Source: Immersiella caudata (lineage: Eukaryota > Ascomycota > Sordariomycetes > Sordariales > Lasiosphaeriaceae). Taken from it: a stretch of 64,000 nucleotides of DNA. Below the pieces are notes generated by a model. It was not told the origin of the DNA and ran no database searches. It saw only the letters and a list, made by a program, of their open reading frames with translations. The DNA is taken from the NCBI GenBank assembly GCA_030512335.1, contig JAULSU010000005.1, forward strand, positions 4,049,501 to 4,113,500, written 5' to 3'. The position numbers were made by a program, and so were the translations under genes. Below, piece after piece: positions 43,347 to 53,767 of this stretch (position 1 is the first letter of the stretch; every line of letters starts with the position of its first letter).

Positions 43347-45246
43347 CTATGCGAGGAACTGGGCAAGTGTTGACAACATCTCCTTGGTGTCCTTGCCCTC
43401 GTCCGATTCGGTTTCTATGCCGTCTATCTGCTCCTGGATCGTTGACTTGATCACGGCAAACGTCTCGTCCCGATCGGCCAGCAATGCCTGGATCTTTTCC
43501 CTCGCGCCGCCATCCTCGGCCACCAGCCACGCCAGGATAACGTCGATGGTCTGCAAGCAGAAAAGTCCCGCATCCAGGCGCCGGGAAAACCAATCGTCTG
43601 CGGCGTCTTCTTTCTCGTCGTCGCTCATGCCCTTTTGTTCCTCCTGGATCTGCGCATCAGCGGCGCCGACCCTCGCGCCATACTCGCGGCGCAGATTGAC
43701 CAGCTTCTCCGTCTTCTCGTAGTCCTTTTCCACAAACTTGGCAAGTGTGCGTATCCTCTCCGCCGAGTCAGCCGGCAGCAACCGCAGCATTGACGCAAAG
43801 ATGCCGACCAAGTGCTCTGTCTTTTGGGCGTCATGCTTCTTCATGAACATCGTGAATATCGTCTTCAGACCGCCGGCGTCAACAATCTTCTGGCACACGC
43901 CAGCGCCGCTTGGTCCGCCTGCTGCGTGATCCAAGAGTCTCAAGGATGCCGCCTTGCTGAGCTTCCCTTCCTTGAGCATGATCAAACACAGCTCCACGCC
44001 CTCGGCATCGACAAACTTTGCCTTGCCCTCCGGGTCGTCGACGATACAAGTCAACGCCTCAAATAGATTCTCCATGTACTCCTCCTCGTCACCCCCCTTT
44101 TCCGGGTCCCGTTTCCTGTACGCCGCCACGAGCTGCAGCATCTCATCCACCGCGTTCAAGCTCGCTAGCCTCCTCCTGTTCGCCACCGAGCTCTGCACCA
44201 ATATCGCCAATATCTCCGCCGCATACTGCTTATTCTGCGACACGGGCTTCTCCGCCCTCCCTGCCCTAGCCAACAACCACCTTAACAGCTCCTCATCCTT
44301 CCCAATCGTCTCCGCCGTTTCAACCCTCGAGCACAAATTCTCAACCACCCCCAAGGCATGATACACCCCCGCGCGATCCGCCTCCTGCGTCTCGTCCAGC
44401 CTCCCAAAGTTACTCGCCAGTAACCCCAACAAGTCCGCCTCCATCAACGCATCCACCAGCGCCACCCACTGCTCCTCCGTCGCATTCACATCCTCATCCG
44501 TCAACTCCCCTACTATCTCCACCGCGTCAATCGCAATATCCGTATTCTCATGCGCCAGCAACGATACTAAACTCCCTACACACCCCAACCGCGCAAACTC
44601 CCCGTATAGCTCCGCATGCTCGCCTAGTATCGAAAGCGCCTTGATCGCCGCATCGAGGTCCGCTTCAGAATCGATGAATTTCGCGGGGTCATTCTCGAAT
44701 CGCGCGCGGAGTTCAGCGTTGCGTGTGATCTTTTTCTCGAAGGCGAGAGCGGTTTTCTTGAGCCATGCTACATCGATTTTGTCAGGGGCTGTGGAGGAGT
44801 CGTCGTTGACGAAGTCGAGGATTTCGGCTTCTTGGGCTGTGATGCCGCCGCCGAAGAAGCGGCCCTCTTCGTCGTCGCCTAGCGATGGGTCATCGGGGAG
44901 GGAGGGGCCGTAGTCGTCGGCTTCGTCTTCTTGGTCGTCGTCTGGGGGAGGGGCAGGGCCGGCTTCGAGGTCAAGGTCGTCTTCGACTTGGGGTTGGTGG
45001 CGGCGGGTGTGGGAGGTGAGTTTGGCGGATTTGTAGATCTCGGCTGGAGAGGAAGGTTAGTAGGTATAATGGGAGAAGATGGAGGAGGGGGAGGAGAAAG
45101 GAGGACGTACTTGGGTCGCGGACGGGATCGAGCTTGCGTTTGCTGGGGATACCGGCGCCCTGGGAATTCGTCAGCTTTGAAGGGGCAATTTGGACAGGAC
45201 GGCTGGCGAGGGAAAATACCTTGAATATGTCGTCGATGCTCGTCAT
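43347..45246 (-). CDS. CTNNBL1-like armadillo-repeat protein
   Basis: Homolog of beta-catenin-like protein 1, a nuclear armadillo-fold protein associated with the Prp19/CDC5L spliceosome complex in animals. Exons 45246-45220, 45159-45111 and 45043-43347, with introns of 60 and 67 nt, give 590 residues. The N-terminus is MTSIDDIFK, then GAGIPSKRKLDPVRDP and an acidic segment (about residues 45-85). The family core includes ITAQEAEILDFVND, DVAWLKKTALAFEKKITRNA, LRARFENDPAKFIDSEADLD, RLGCVGSLVSLLAHENTDIA and IDAVEIVGELTDEDVN, with YHALGVVENLC and KQYAAEILAILVQSS further on. The C-terminal part EKDYEKTEKLVNLRREYGAR is also conserved. The length is close to the 563 residues of the human protein. 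It is head to head with the histidine phosphatase gene. Confidence 0.93.
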
Positions 45247-45741
45247 GGTGAGATCTGGTGAGGGCTGCCTGGAGCTTTGAGTGTGAAAGTGAAGAGTTGG
45301 CCGGCTCCGATGCTGTTGCGCCGGCAAAACCTTGGCAAAACAAGCTCTTGGCGCGTTGCCCGTTCGGGAAGGGCTTGGTAGGCTTGGCGTTCGCTCAGAG
45401 CCCACACCCCCGCAAAGTTGGGAGGGCGCTGTCTGTGCCTGGCAAACCTCGGTTCGGGTGTCTCAGATGTAGTCAGTTGACGAGGCATACAAAGATTGAT
45501 TGATGGAGATGCCTTGATTGATCCGGGTGACTCTGTTGGAGAGGCTGCATCGGTAGTTTGGCACAGCCACGTGCTAGGCAATCAATCTGCCAGGGGCGCT
45601 GTGACACATCTGAGCCCCCACTGCGGCTCGTTGCCTCCAGCTCCCAACGGACCGGACTTGGGCTTCAACTTGAATAAACCTAAGCATTCCCAAATCCCTT
45701 CGAACTTGAAGGTAGAATCTCTAGAGCCCTCAGTCGCTCAA
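45247..45741. promoter_or_regulatory. Shared promoter region of CTNNBL1-like and phosphatase genes
   Basis: 495 bp between two divergent start codons. No recognisable operator or TATA box. Confidence 0.5.
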
Positions 45742-46550
45742 ATGCCTCCTACACTCATTCTCGTCCGCCATGCGGAGGCATTGCACAACCAAGCCAATAA
45801 GTTCCCCCAACGGCTTTGTCAGAGATGACTGGACAGTATGAGGCAGTATAGCTGAGACTTCGCACAGGACTACAGCATCCCCGACCCCGAGCTGTCCGAG
45901 TTAGGCCAGAGACAATGTCGTGATCTGAGGAAGAACCTCATGGGGAAGATCCCCAAGGAGTTCGACGTTGGGCTCATCGTTGTCAGCCCAATGATCCGCA
46001 CAATCCAGACCGCCCTCCTTGCGTTTGGCGGCCTGATCGAGAAGGGGATTCCCATTCAAGCGCATGCAGGCTGGCAGGGTAAGTCCACACCTCTACCGCG
46101 GTACTTGAAACTCAAACATTGACACATACAGAAAACTCGGAAAAGCCGTGCGACACCGGCTCTTCCCTCGACAAGCTAAAAGCTCTCTTCCCCCAAGTCG
46201 ACTTCTCCCACGTCGACCCCGTCTTCCCCGACAAGACCTCCCCGGCCGGCGCAAAGTACGCCCACACCAAGCAAGCCATTGTCCGTCGCGCACAGGACAG
46301 CCTTCGCGAGCTCTACAACCGCCCTGAGAAATTCATCATCGTCGTGTCCCACTCTGGCTTCCTCCGCAGGGGCGTGTCAGGACACTACTTCTTCAACGCC
46401 GACTACCGCATCTTTGATTTCAACGAGCCCGAAAACGATACGTACAGCCTGAAGCAATGGGATTCGACGCTGGCGGGTGGGCTGGGGTGGAGCTGGGAGA
46501 AGACGGTGCCGATCGGTGAGGGACTGCCTGAAGATGATTTCTCGGCGTGA
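45742..46550 (+). CDS. Phosphoglycerate mutase-like histidine phosphatase; first splice join unresolved
   Basis: Histidine phosphatase superfamily, fungal branch annotated as phosphoglycerate mutase family; the substrate is unknown. The first exon carries the catalytic RHG-like motif LILVRHAEALHN. The body continues DYSIPDPELSELGQRQCRDL, VSPMIRTIQTALLAFGGLIE and, after a clear intron at 46079-46131 (GTAAGT to TACAG), ENSEKPCDTGSSLDKLKALF, PVFPDK and the second catalytic His in FIIVVSHSGFLRRGVSG. The stop is at 46550. The first intron is the problem. Homology places it at about 45801-45867, but the only GT there gives 67 nt and breaks the frame. A join that keeps the frame uses 45818-45856, a 39-nt intron, and inserts about ten residues after the RHA motif. 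Either the intron is unusually short, or one base has been lost or gained. Confidence 0.75.
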
Positions 46551-47120
46551 AGCCGATGCTGATTGATGTACCTAAAGCCTTGTATCCGGGATCGGGGATG
46601 AAGCTTTTGATCAGACCGAAGTTTCCGTATGTGCTGATCACTTCACTTCTTGAACGGCCGCCGGACGAGACGGAGCTACCTCCAACGAATTGATACAGGC
46701 GCCGTATACTTGGCTTTGACGACAAGACCTGTCAGAATGACGACGAGCAAACTAGAATGTAGTCCTTGATATTTTCGGGGAAAGCCGCAACTGCGGATGC
46801 GTTACGGATGCCTTGTGGATGAAACCCCGCCCATCCGCATAACCTCCGAATGGCTTCGGAGCTTATTGGCGCCCCGGACCGGCCACTGAACCCGGCAATA
46901 AAGCGATGCCAACTCCCCAACCAATCACAAACCCCTTGACACATCAAACAACACCGACGACTACCGGGGCCATTTCTCAACTTCAACCATACATCAATAC
47001 AAATAGACAACTTCACCACATCAACCAACTTGCACCACCTCCAACTTGAACCACCCCAAACACGCCAACTCAACGCCTTCGAATTTCCAACCCCGACGCA
47101 ACTCAGCCATCACCACCACC
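46551..47120. other. Intergenic stretch with promoter of the DUF4149 gene
   Basis: The 200 bases before 47121 are rich in CA and pyrimidine tracts, typical of a leader. No other gene seen. Confidence 0.5.
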
Positions 47121-47775
47121 ATGCCCCTCGACATCCTCAACATCCTCAAAGTTCTTCTTCCCCCCCTCCACCTCCTATCCTACTCAACTCTCCTCGGCAC
47201 CTCCCTCTACCAATCCTTCATCCTCACCAAACTATCCTACCAATCCCTACCCCGCCCCGCATTCATCTCCCTACAAAAGCGCGTCTTTCCAGTCTACTTC
47301 CGTCTTCAAACGGGACTACTTATTCTTTGCGCGATCACAGTTCCTCCGCTTGGGCTGTTTAGTCTGGTGAGGAGTAAATCTATGTGGGATGGGGTGTTGT
47401 TTGGGATTGCGGGTGTTACGGCGGTGTTGAATTTAGGGGTTTATGAAGGGAGGACGAGGAGGGGAATGGTGGAGAGGGTTGAGCAGGGTTGGTATTACCT
47501 TCCTATTCACTCAATTATGAATGTAGAGATGGTACGGGGGCCGGTGACTGACAATGTGAACAGCAAAGAGAGATAAGATACAGCAGGACTCCGCTGCAGG
47601 CAGTGGATACAGCGCTACGGAGGGTGCAGACTCGGAGGGACCGAGTGATCAGATGAGGAGGCTGAATAGGGTGTTTTCGAAGAACCATGCGATGTGCATT
47701 CATTTGAATCTCATCACCATGGGGGCGATGCTGGTTTATGGGTGGAGGCTGGCGTCGAAGATGGTGTTTTTGTAG
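47121..47775 (+). CDS. TMEM205/DUF4149-like membrane protein
   Basis: Small integral membrane protein of the TMEM205/DUF4149 family. Predicted exons 47121-47477 and 47584-47775 give 182 residues. Four hydrophobic segments are visible: LKVLLPPLHLLSYSTLLGTS (about 8-28), LQTGLLILCAITVPPLGLFS (about 65-85), WDGVLFGIAGVTAVLNLGVY (about 92-112) and, in exon 2, CIHLNLITMGAMLVYGWRLA. The family-typical PVYFRLQ follows the first loop and SKNHAMCIHLNL precedes the last helix. The intron (about 47478-47583, GTTGAG donor, TACAG acceptor) is inferred from frame and homology; the donor is weak and the exact join could differ by a few codons. The start ATGCCCCTCG follows CACCACCACC. Confidence 0.78.
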
Positions 47776-48401
47776 TCGGGTAGTGTCAGTTTCTACGGAA
47801 GTGTTGCCATTTTGAACGAAGTAGTACGCGTGGAGAAAAACGAACGCCCAGCTAGAACGGAGAAGCCGTCAGCTTTGGGCGAAAACAGGTCATCCAGATG
47901 TACACAGGCCTTTTGCCAAACCACACAATGCATGAACTACATCAAAACCCGCCTGATTTTCATTTCAAACAGCCTCACGGGTATTGGAGAAGGCGTTGTG
48001 CGTACCAGAGAAGTCCTTGCCAAACGGCTTGGGGGGTATCATTCGCTCTTCTATTACGCTGAAATCCTAGAGTACAGGCATACGTTTCTATCCTTCTAGA
48101 CCTAGAAACATTGCCAAAAGTCATGATCAGTCCTTCTCCCAGCTGTGCGTAAATCTGAACAGTGCCCAGCCTCAAGGGTTGGGAGGCGCAGGGGCAGGGG
48201 GAGGGGGGAGGGGAGTAACCACAGGGGGTTCATAGCTGGGGTGGGAAAAGAAGGCTGGATGCGACACGATGTTATGCGTCGCTTGGGGTGCCGGGATAGG
48301 CCATGTGAAAAGGCACAGGGGAGAGCATTGTCGGAGGAGGTGGGAGAGGTGCCAAGGGAGGCCTGCCGAAAGCGCTTGCTAGGATAGGGTTGATATGGAC
48401 T
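47776..48401. other. Intergenic stretch between convergent genes
   Basis: 3' flanks. A G-rich patch lies near 48190-48215. No gene seen. Confidence 0.5.
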
Positions 48402-50093
48402 TCAGCCAACCTCATTCTTCGGAATTCCCAACCACTCTGCGGCCCATGTTTCAGCTTCCATACGGATGGACTTTACAGAGGGCTGGTTCGGCGACACAGA
48501 CCCGTTCTCGTCGAACTCGTCGCGGATCTCGGACATCCTAAGGTAGAGGTGTCTGAGCTCGTCCTCTGGCGTGTCCGTGTCGAAGAAGGGGACGTTGCTT
48601 GGTGGGTTACCCTTTCGAGTATTGCGCCAGGTCTCTAACCACCTGATATCCGTGGCGTTTTCTTTGAGAACGTCTCGAATCTCAGGCATCTGCGCTTCGG
48701 TCCAAGTCGTACCAGCATCAAAGTTGCAGCGGATATGCGACGACTTGTCCGATATGGCGCGGAGAAGGGCTGGAAAGTTCTTTCCAAAGTAAGGCTCTTT
48801 GGGCGGACTGCGAAAGGCGTCAAAGGAATCCTTGCTCCCTTCCTTGAAGGCTTTCTCAAAGGTGACTTGCCAGGCTGCATCGCGCTGGACATACATCTGG
48901 AAGATTGGAGCCGCTTTATTGGGCCACATGCCGCCGTCAAAGACCAGGGCGAAATTGGGCGGGCACGATGAAGCCTCGTTCACCCAGTTGGCCACAAGCT
49001 TCGTCGCATGCTGGCCTCTTGAGCGCTTGTCATGGTCAAAATGACGGCTGCCCAACTTCCACCAGACGGCCGACCACAGATCGACGCGGCGCTCCACTTT
49101 CATCAGCGGATACTTCTCGCAGAGTGGAATGAGGCCCTGGGTATGCGTCTCTGGATATACGGCCGATGCTTGGTCCTCGTGAACAACTATCTTCCGAACG
49201 TTCTCCCGGGCGTTGGATGAGATCGAATTCAGCCAGCTGATGGCAGCAGCTCCGGCTGAAAACCGACAAGGAATATTGGCGTCCAGGGAGGCTATCGCGG
49301 GGAGGAGGTCGAAGGTGGCCCTAGTAAGGTCGATCTCATGCATCAGGGTTGGGGTATTGACGAGAGTGCAGTTCATCTCTTCGTTTGTCGGGATGCTCCA
49401 CGGATCCGTTCCCACGCTGAGAAAGCGCAGCGGGTCATGATCATAGGAGTCGTTGGGGCCGTCGGCCGTCCAGCTGCCGGTCAAGTACGCCGTGGATACG
49501 AAGCTCTCAATGTCGTCATTGGTCGCGGCAAGGTGACGGATGATCCTACGCAAGGTCTGTTGGTGGGTGAAGAGAGACTGAAAGGGCTCGTTTGCACCAC
49601 ACAAGGCTCTCTCCTCACTGGTCATGCCAGTCAGTGTGTCTGTCGGGCGCTTGCACGTCCACGGCAAGACGAAGCTCAGGATCGATTGGAGCGACTTCCA
49701 CTGCCGCGTGATGATATAGTCCCACTTCCAAGCCCTGCGAGAGGGGATTGTGGTGAAGTTTACCGTGTGGAGGCGCAGGGCGGCGCCACTCATCTCGGCG
49801 GCGATCTGGCGACAAGTGTACATTAGGGTGAGTTCAATCGGCTGTCTGCCGGCAGTCTGCAACTTTCCGGTGTCGGGGTTGTAGACGTAGCCATCCTCGG
49901 CGTCAATGAGGAGGAACTCGCGATAGATCATGTCCCGGACCTCTCGCGGGATTGAGAGGAGGGTCGCCGGCACCCTCTCCATGGGGCTCGTCGTCTCTGG
50001 GCTCAATTGTTTTTTCGGTGTGTTGTGGGGAACGCGGGCGGGAGGGAATGTGGAGATGCGGGGAATATGGGTGGTCAAAGCAAGTCGATGCAA
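48402..50093 (-). CDS. 2EXR/F-box-like fungal protein
   Basis: A single 563-codon frame. The only recognisable part is the N-terminal 2EXR/F-box-like motif LLSIPREVRDMIYREFLL followed by LTLMYTCRQIAAEMSGAALR. This combination is common in fungal proteins of unknown function that may bind ubiquitin-ligase partners. The remaining 450 residues look globular, with no membrane segment or low-complexity run. The ATG at 49982 (MERVPATLLSIP) places the motif at the N-terminus as in relatives and is the more likely start; the upstream ATG at 50093 would add 37 basic/Pro-rich residues. No lesion seen. Confidence 0.7.
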   Translation of the reverse strand: MHRLALTTHIPRISTFPPARVPHNTPKKQLSPETTSPMERVPATLLSIPREVRDMIYREFLLIDAEDGYVYNPDTGKLQTAGRQPIELTLMYTCRQIAAEMSGAALRLHTVNFTTIPSRRAWKWDYIITRQWKSLQSILSFVLPWTCKRPTDTLTGMTSEERALCGANEPFQSLFTHQQTLRRIIRHLAATNDDIESFVSTAYLTGSWTADGPNDSYDHDPLRFLSVGTDPWSIPTNEEMNCTLVNTPTLMHEIDLTRATFDLLPAIASLDANIPCRFSAGAAAISWLNSISSNARENVRKIVVHEDQASAVYPETHTQGLIPLCEKYPLMKVERRVDLWSAVWWKLGSRHFDHDKRSRGQHATKLVANWVNEASSCPPNFALVFDGGMWPNKAAPIFQMYVQRDAAWQVTFEKAFKEGSKDSFDAFRSPPKEPYFGKNFPALLRAISDKSSHIRCNFDAGTTWTEAQMPEIRDVLKENATDIRWLETWRNTRKGNPPSNVPFFDTDTPEDELRHLYLRMSEIRDEFDENGSVSPNQPSVKSIRMEAETWAAEWLGIPKNEVG

Positions 50094-50951
50094 ATAACCA
50101 ATGTGAGGAAAAAGTTATTTGGGCGATTTGCATCGGGGTGAATGGTGTGGGGTTGAATTAAGGTTTGGGCGTTGATTCGTTCGAGACATGCGAGCAGCCG
50201 TGGCCCCTGTGGACCAAGTCGTGGTTGCCTCAATTGACAATGACGGAGCGATGGTTCGCTAAAAGCAGAAAACTCAGCATCTTCAAATCAAAACTTTTCC
50301 AAACCTATCCATCAACGACATTACGACACTTATCCATGTCACACCCCGAAGGCCTACCCTGCTGCGAAGGCTCCGAGCCCGCTACCAGAAGGGGCCCTTC
50401 GATCAGTGCGCTCAGTGTTATTGACGCTGAGGAGGTGAGTCGGGATACCTTATCAAGGCCAATGGACGGTGCTTTGAGGCCTCTTGCAATGTTTGATGGG
50501 GCGTTTTACAATGTACCAGAGGTCGCTTCGGATGCGTGACTTTTCCTTCCACTCCCGACTGTAGTCGAAGAGCTTCGTCATCATGTCACCTGACTCAATC
50601 AGGGGCATTGCAATAGGGGCAACCAGACTTCGCCGACACAATCCGAACTCCTCACATCTTGAGGATGACATCGAGTCCTTTCGGTGACCTTCAACATCTT
50701 ACTAAACGCAACAATGCATCACTTTGGCGGCATGGCTGATGGAGGGGTAATGTCACCGCATTACATTGATGCCCTCAAATCGGACAAAACGATTCTATAG
50801 CTGCGCGGATCATGCGTTTACAATCACCACTAAACCCCTACGCCCGGCGCCCCCTGACATATACAGAGAACATCTACCTGCAAGCTACACCCTTCCTGCC
50901 GCCTCCCTTGGCTACCTACCAACTCCAACACCCTCGCCAACACCGCCAAAA
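50094..50951. other. Intergenic stretch
   Basis: Contains the promoter of the 2EXR gene. A plus-strand frame at about 50338-50430 (MSHPEGLPCCEGSEPATRRG) ends at a GTGAGT donor and could join a short downstream piece ending at 50689, but no homology supports it. Confidence 0.3.
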
Positions 50952-51104
50952 ATGTGCAAGACCGTCTCATTTCACTATAGCTGCGACTGTTTCTGGGAAC
51001 ACAGGGAAGAAGAGAGTGCGGCCGCAAAACTCGAACATCCATGCACTTCAACCGGTGACTGTGACTATGGCAAGGATCCGTACTTGAAGTGTGGTAAATA
51101 CTAG
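50952..51104 (+). CDS. Small Cys-rich protein, 50 residues
   Basis: MCKTVSFHYSCDCFWEHREE starts at 50952 and ends CDYGKDPYLKCGKY before TAG at 51102-51104. Six Cys in 50 residues and no signal peptide suggest a small intracellular, possibly metal-binding protein. The frame is open upstream to 50766, but that part is Pro-rich and unlike coding sequence. After the TAG the same frame continues without interruption for 39 more codons (AAEDQQAEEEGEE ... DDDDDDDE) to a second TAG at 51222-51224. The original protein may therefore have had an acidic tail now cut off by a CAG-to-TAG change. Confidence 0.45.
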   Translation: MCKTVSFHYSCDCFWEHREEESAAAKLEHPCTSTGDCDYGKDPYLKCGKY

Positions 51105-51117
51105 GCTGCCGAAGATC

Positions 51118-51223
51118 AACAGGCGGAGGAAGAGGGAGAGGAGGTGGTGGAGGTTGTGGAGGTGGGGGTGGTGGTGGTGGAGGAGGAGGAAGTGGAGGAC
51201 GACGACGACGACGATGACGAATA
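51118..51223. repeat. Purine-rich imperfect microsatellite (GGA/GGT/GAC)
   Basis: Trinucleotide-like repeats in which GAG/GTG units pass into GAC/GAT units. In the frame of the small Cys-rich protein they encode a Glu/Val- then Asp-rich tail. Confidence 0.7.
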
Positions 51224-51224
51224 G

Positions 51225-52044
51225 GAGGGTAGGAGGAAGTGGAGAAGGATGAGCTAACTCTGAGTCGTTGAGGCTTTACGCTTCAACTCCTCATAAGAGC
51301 GTCATGTAAGTGTCTGAGTTACTGTGTGATTGAAAGATGGGACTTAGCTGATGTTGTGATGGCTAGGGGGGGTTACGATGTTTTTAACCAGGGGATTTGG
51401 GGGTCGGTCGTTTTGTCACGTTAGGTTGGGGTCCTAGGATAGGTGAGGATAACGACATTTGGTCGCAGGAACAATTAGACATTGGCCGTTGGATTGGGGC
51501 TGGCACCGTGTTTTCGAGTTCTATTTTATTTCATGCAAGTGGACGTCATGAGAGCCAAGGGCCTTGGATGCACTGATCCCAAAGTCCCGGTTTGTGGGTT
51601 TACCACCGTGCGTAGTTAAGCCTGTTGCGGAGTCCTGAGTCTTGATCCCGGTGATGGAGAATGTCGGTTTCAGGCATCCATGTCTCATCTTGGGGACCCA
51701 TTTGGTTTCAATCTCATGATATGTCTCGTCAGACCTGACTAGGGCGAAGATGAGGTAAACATCGGTCAACGGATCTGAAAAGCGTCGGGGGTCATCGTCC
51801 GCGCCAAAGCTGCTCGTATTGCACAGATGCACTGGGTATGTGTCCTTGTCAATTCTATTGCTTGTGAGTGCTGGTTCGAGAACAGCAGTGAACAGGTGTA
51901 AAGAAGCTCTGTGTCTGAAGGCTAAGCAGCTACCTGACAGTTGCTCCGCCACCAATCCCAATCCTGAAGACCTCAAGTACCGCGAGCGGAGCCATTTCCA
52001 CAGCACGACGCCAGGAAAGAGCTTGTAAATTGGTTGTAGTGCTC
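51225..52044. other. Stretch downstream of the STAND N-terminal gene
   Basis: A minus-strand open frame (51521-52054) of 177 codons overlaps the end of the next gene by ten bases and could be a further 3' exon, but it has no recognisable domain and no clear join was found. The rest shows nothing. Confidence 0.35.
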
Positions 52045-53145
52045 TCATGACCACCGATCATTGTGACTCTGAAAAAAGTCAGCGTGTGCATGACGACTGA
52101 CAAAGAGGAATCTCACTTTATCGGGCCGTTCCATGCCAAAGTGTCCGACATAAGACCTAGAGCCTTTCGTGCACAGCGTCGTTCCATCATCTCCAGGGTT
52201 CGAACCCGATACATCCCTCAGTCTAATGGGCAGCCGGAAGACGGCAGTGATGGACATGTTGTTCAGGCTGACCATGGACAAGATGCTTGACCGAGCCGCA
52301 GCAGTGATAATTGTTGACCCTCTGCAGGAATGGTCAACGCTGTCGGGTTCCTTCAACCGGCTGCAGACTTGTGACTTGCTCAACCGGTTTTCGATCTCGT
52401 GACGTATGGGGATAGCTGAGAACGAATTTCTTTTTTTCGGTGCCAAGTGTGAGAGCTCTGGGATGGTGGAAGTTGTGCAACGTTGAGGATGTATCGTAAG
52501 GGCATCATCATCAGTGTTGGCGGAATCTGGCTGGAAATAATCGGTGTAGGTAGATCCTAGACTTTGCAGCGGGCGAGACAGCCCCTCATTTTGTTCCACG
52601 ATCGTCTTAATGACTTCGAACGGCCTGTCGCAGTCGTTTAGAGCGTGGGTGTCAGATTTGCTGGAGAGTGAAGTTAGCATGAGCACCTTACCTTATCGTC
52701 CAGATTGTCTCTTATCTTACCACTCCAGCACAGATATCATCGACGAAAGCGACGACTTCTGTGACTCTAATCGAGGAAGGAGCTCGGTGACCCTATCTTC
52801 AGCATTGAAAGCCCACCATAGCCTGAGTCTGAAAGGGGTGTTTGGAAACCTTCCGGCACGGACTCTAGCTCGGAAAGAGTGTTTGACGTAATGGGTGAAA
52901 GTTATCGTAATGTGATCGAGCTGGATCATGGCTTTCCGCTCTCGAGGGAGTGTCGCTATTTCGTCTAACAGGTCTTTGAGGAGGATGAGGGCTAGTTTTA
53001 TGTCCATGACTGTCTCAAATGCGGATGTTACCGACAAAGGCGCCAAGGCCACCGAAGATGTGACAGTCTTGATGGCGGAAGCAATGCGACCGGTGATGGC
53101 TATCAAGCCGGCGATGGAGGCCGCGATGTTGAGCGGGTCTGCCAT
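52045..53145 (-). CDS. Orphan STAND-type N-terminal (Helo-like/PigL_N) domain protein
   Basis: Fungal STAND receptors often begin with a helical domain starting MADPLSIAASIAGL. Here MADPLNIAASIAGLIAITGR at 53145 is followed by DIKLALILLKDLLDEIATLP, RERKAMIQLDHITITFTHYV and LLPRLESQKSSLSSMISVLE. The intron 52661-52720 (GTAAGA donor, TCCAG acceptor, 60 nt) joins this to CKSDTHALNDCDRPFEVIKT in frame. The second exon ends at 52045 after MVSLNNMSITAVFRLPI, the closing motif of many such proteins. Total 346 residues. No NACHT, NB-ARC or repeat domain follows. In STAND systems the N-terminal domain is the signalling or killing part, so a stand-alone copy may be an adaptor or regulator; this is inference. 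Confidence 0.72.
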
Positions 53146-53767
53146 GGTTGCACAGACGGCATGGGTGATGCATCAACAGTTACATCTCACTGGGACGCCG
53201 ACTTGTCGAACGTGATATCACCGAGATGAAAGATAGACACCGCTGACAGGGATTGAAGGGCGGATTCTAGAGCTTTGGCTGAAGAGACATGTTAAAACGT
53301 TGTCACAGAAAAATACGGCGAAGTGCTGGAAAGCGGGGAAAGCGGTGGTGGCAGTTGAGGGAGCCTGCCCGAAAGCTCATGTAATTAATGCAACCTGGAA
53401 TGTCGGATTGGATCTCAGCTCCAACACGTTTTCGAGGAGATCACTGAAATGATGACTGCAAGGGAAGTTACTGGGCCTTCAGTCCAGCCTGAAAGATAAG
53501 CTGGGGAAGACTGGCTGGTTTGGGCCATTCGTCATTCGTTCCAGGCGCTCCTTCCCTGCCCTACACCAAATAGCTCGGGTGTTTTCCTGTCAATTCACTG
53601 CTCCCTCCCATCCGGCCCTTAACCTCAACCACCAACAACTACTCCCTCCCAGGCATAACCCTATTCCCCCAGTCCCATGTTCACACCTGCCAACCACCCA
53701 TCCCCATCCTCCCCATCAAGCGGCATATACCCCGTCTTGTCATACTACCCCTCGCCCATCTTCCATC
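53146..53767. other. Intergenic stretch
   Basis: Contains the promoter of the STAND N-terminal gene. A C-rich, pyrimidine-rich patch runs from 53580 to 53760. No gene supported. Confidence 0.45.

Noticed and set aside
50338..50689. Possible two-exon small protein (MSHPEGLPCC...)
   Set aside because: A donor-like site exists, but the acceptor, phase and any homology are unsupported.
52188..52212. GGGTTCGAACCC, resembling a tRNA T-loop / B box
   Set aside because: No A box or acceptor/anticodon stems fit at the right distance, and it lies inside the second exon of the STAND N-terminal gene.
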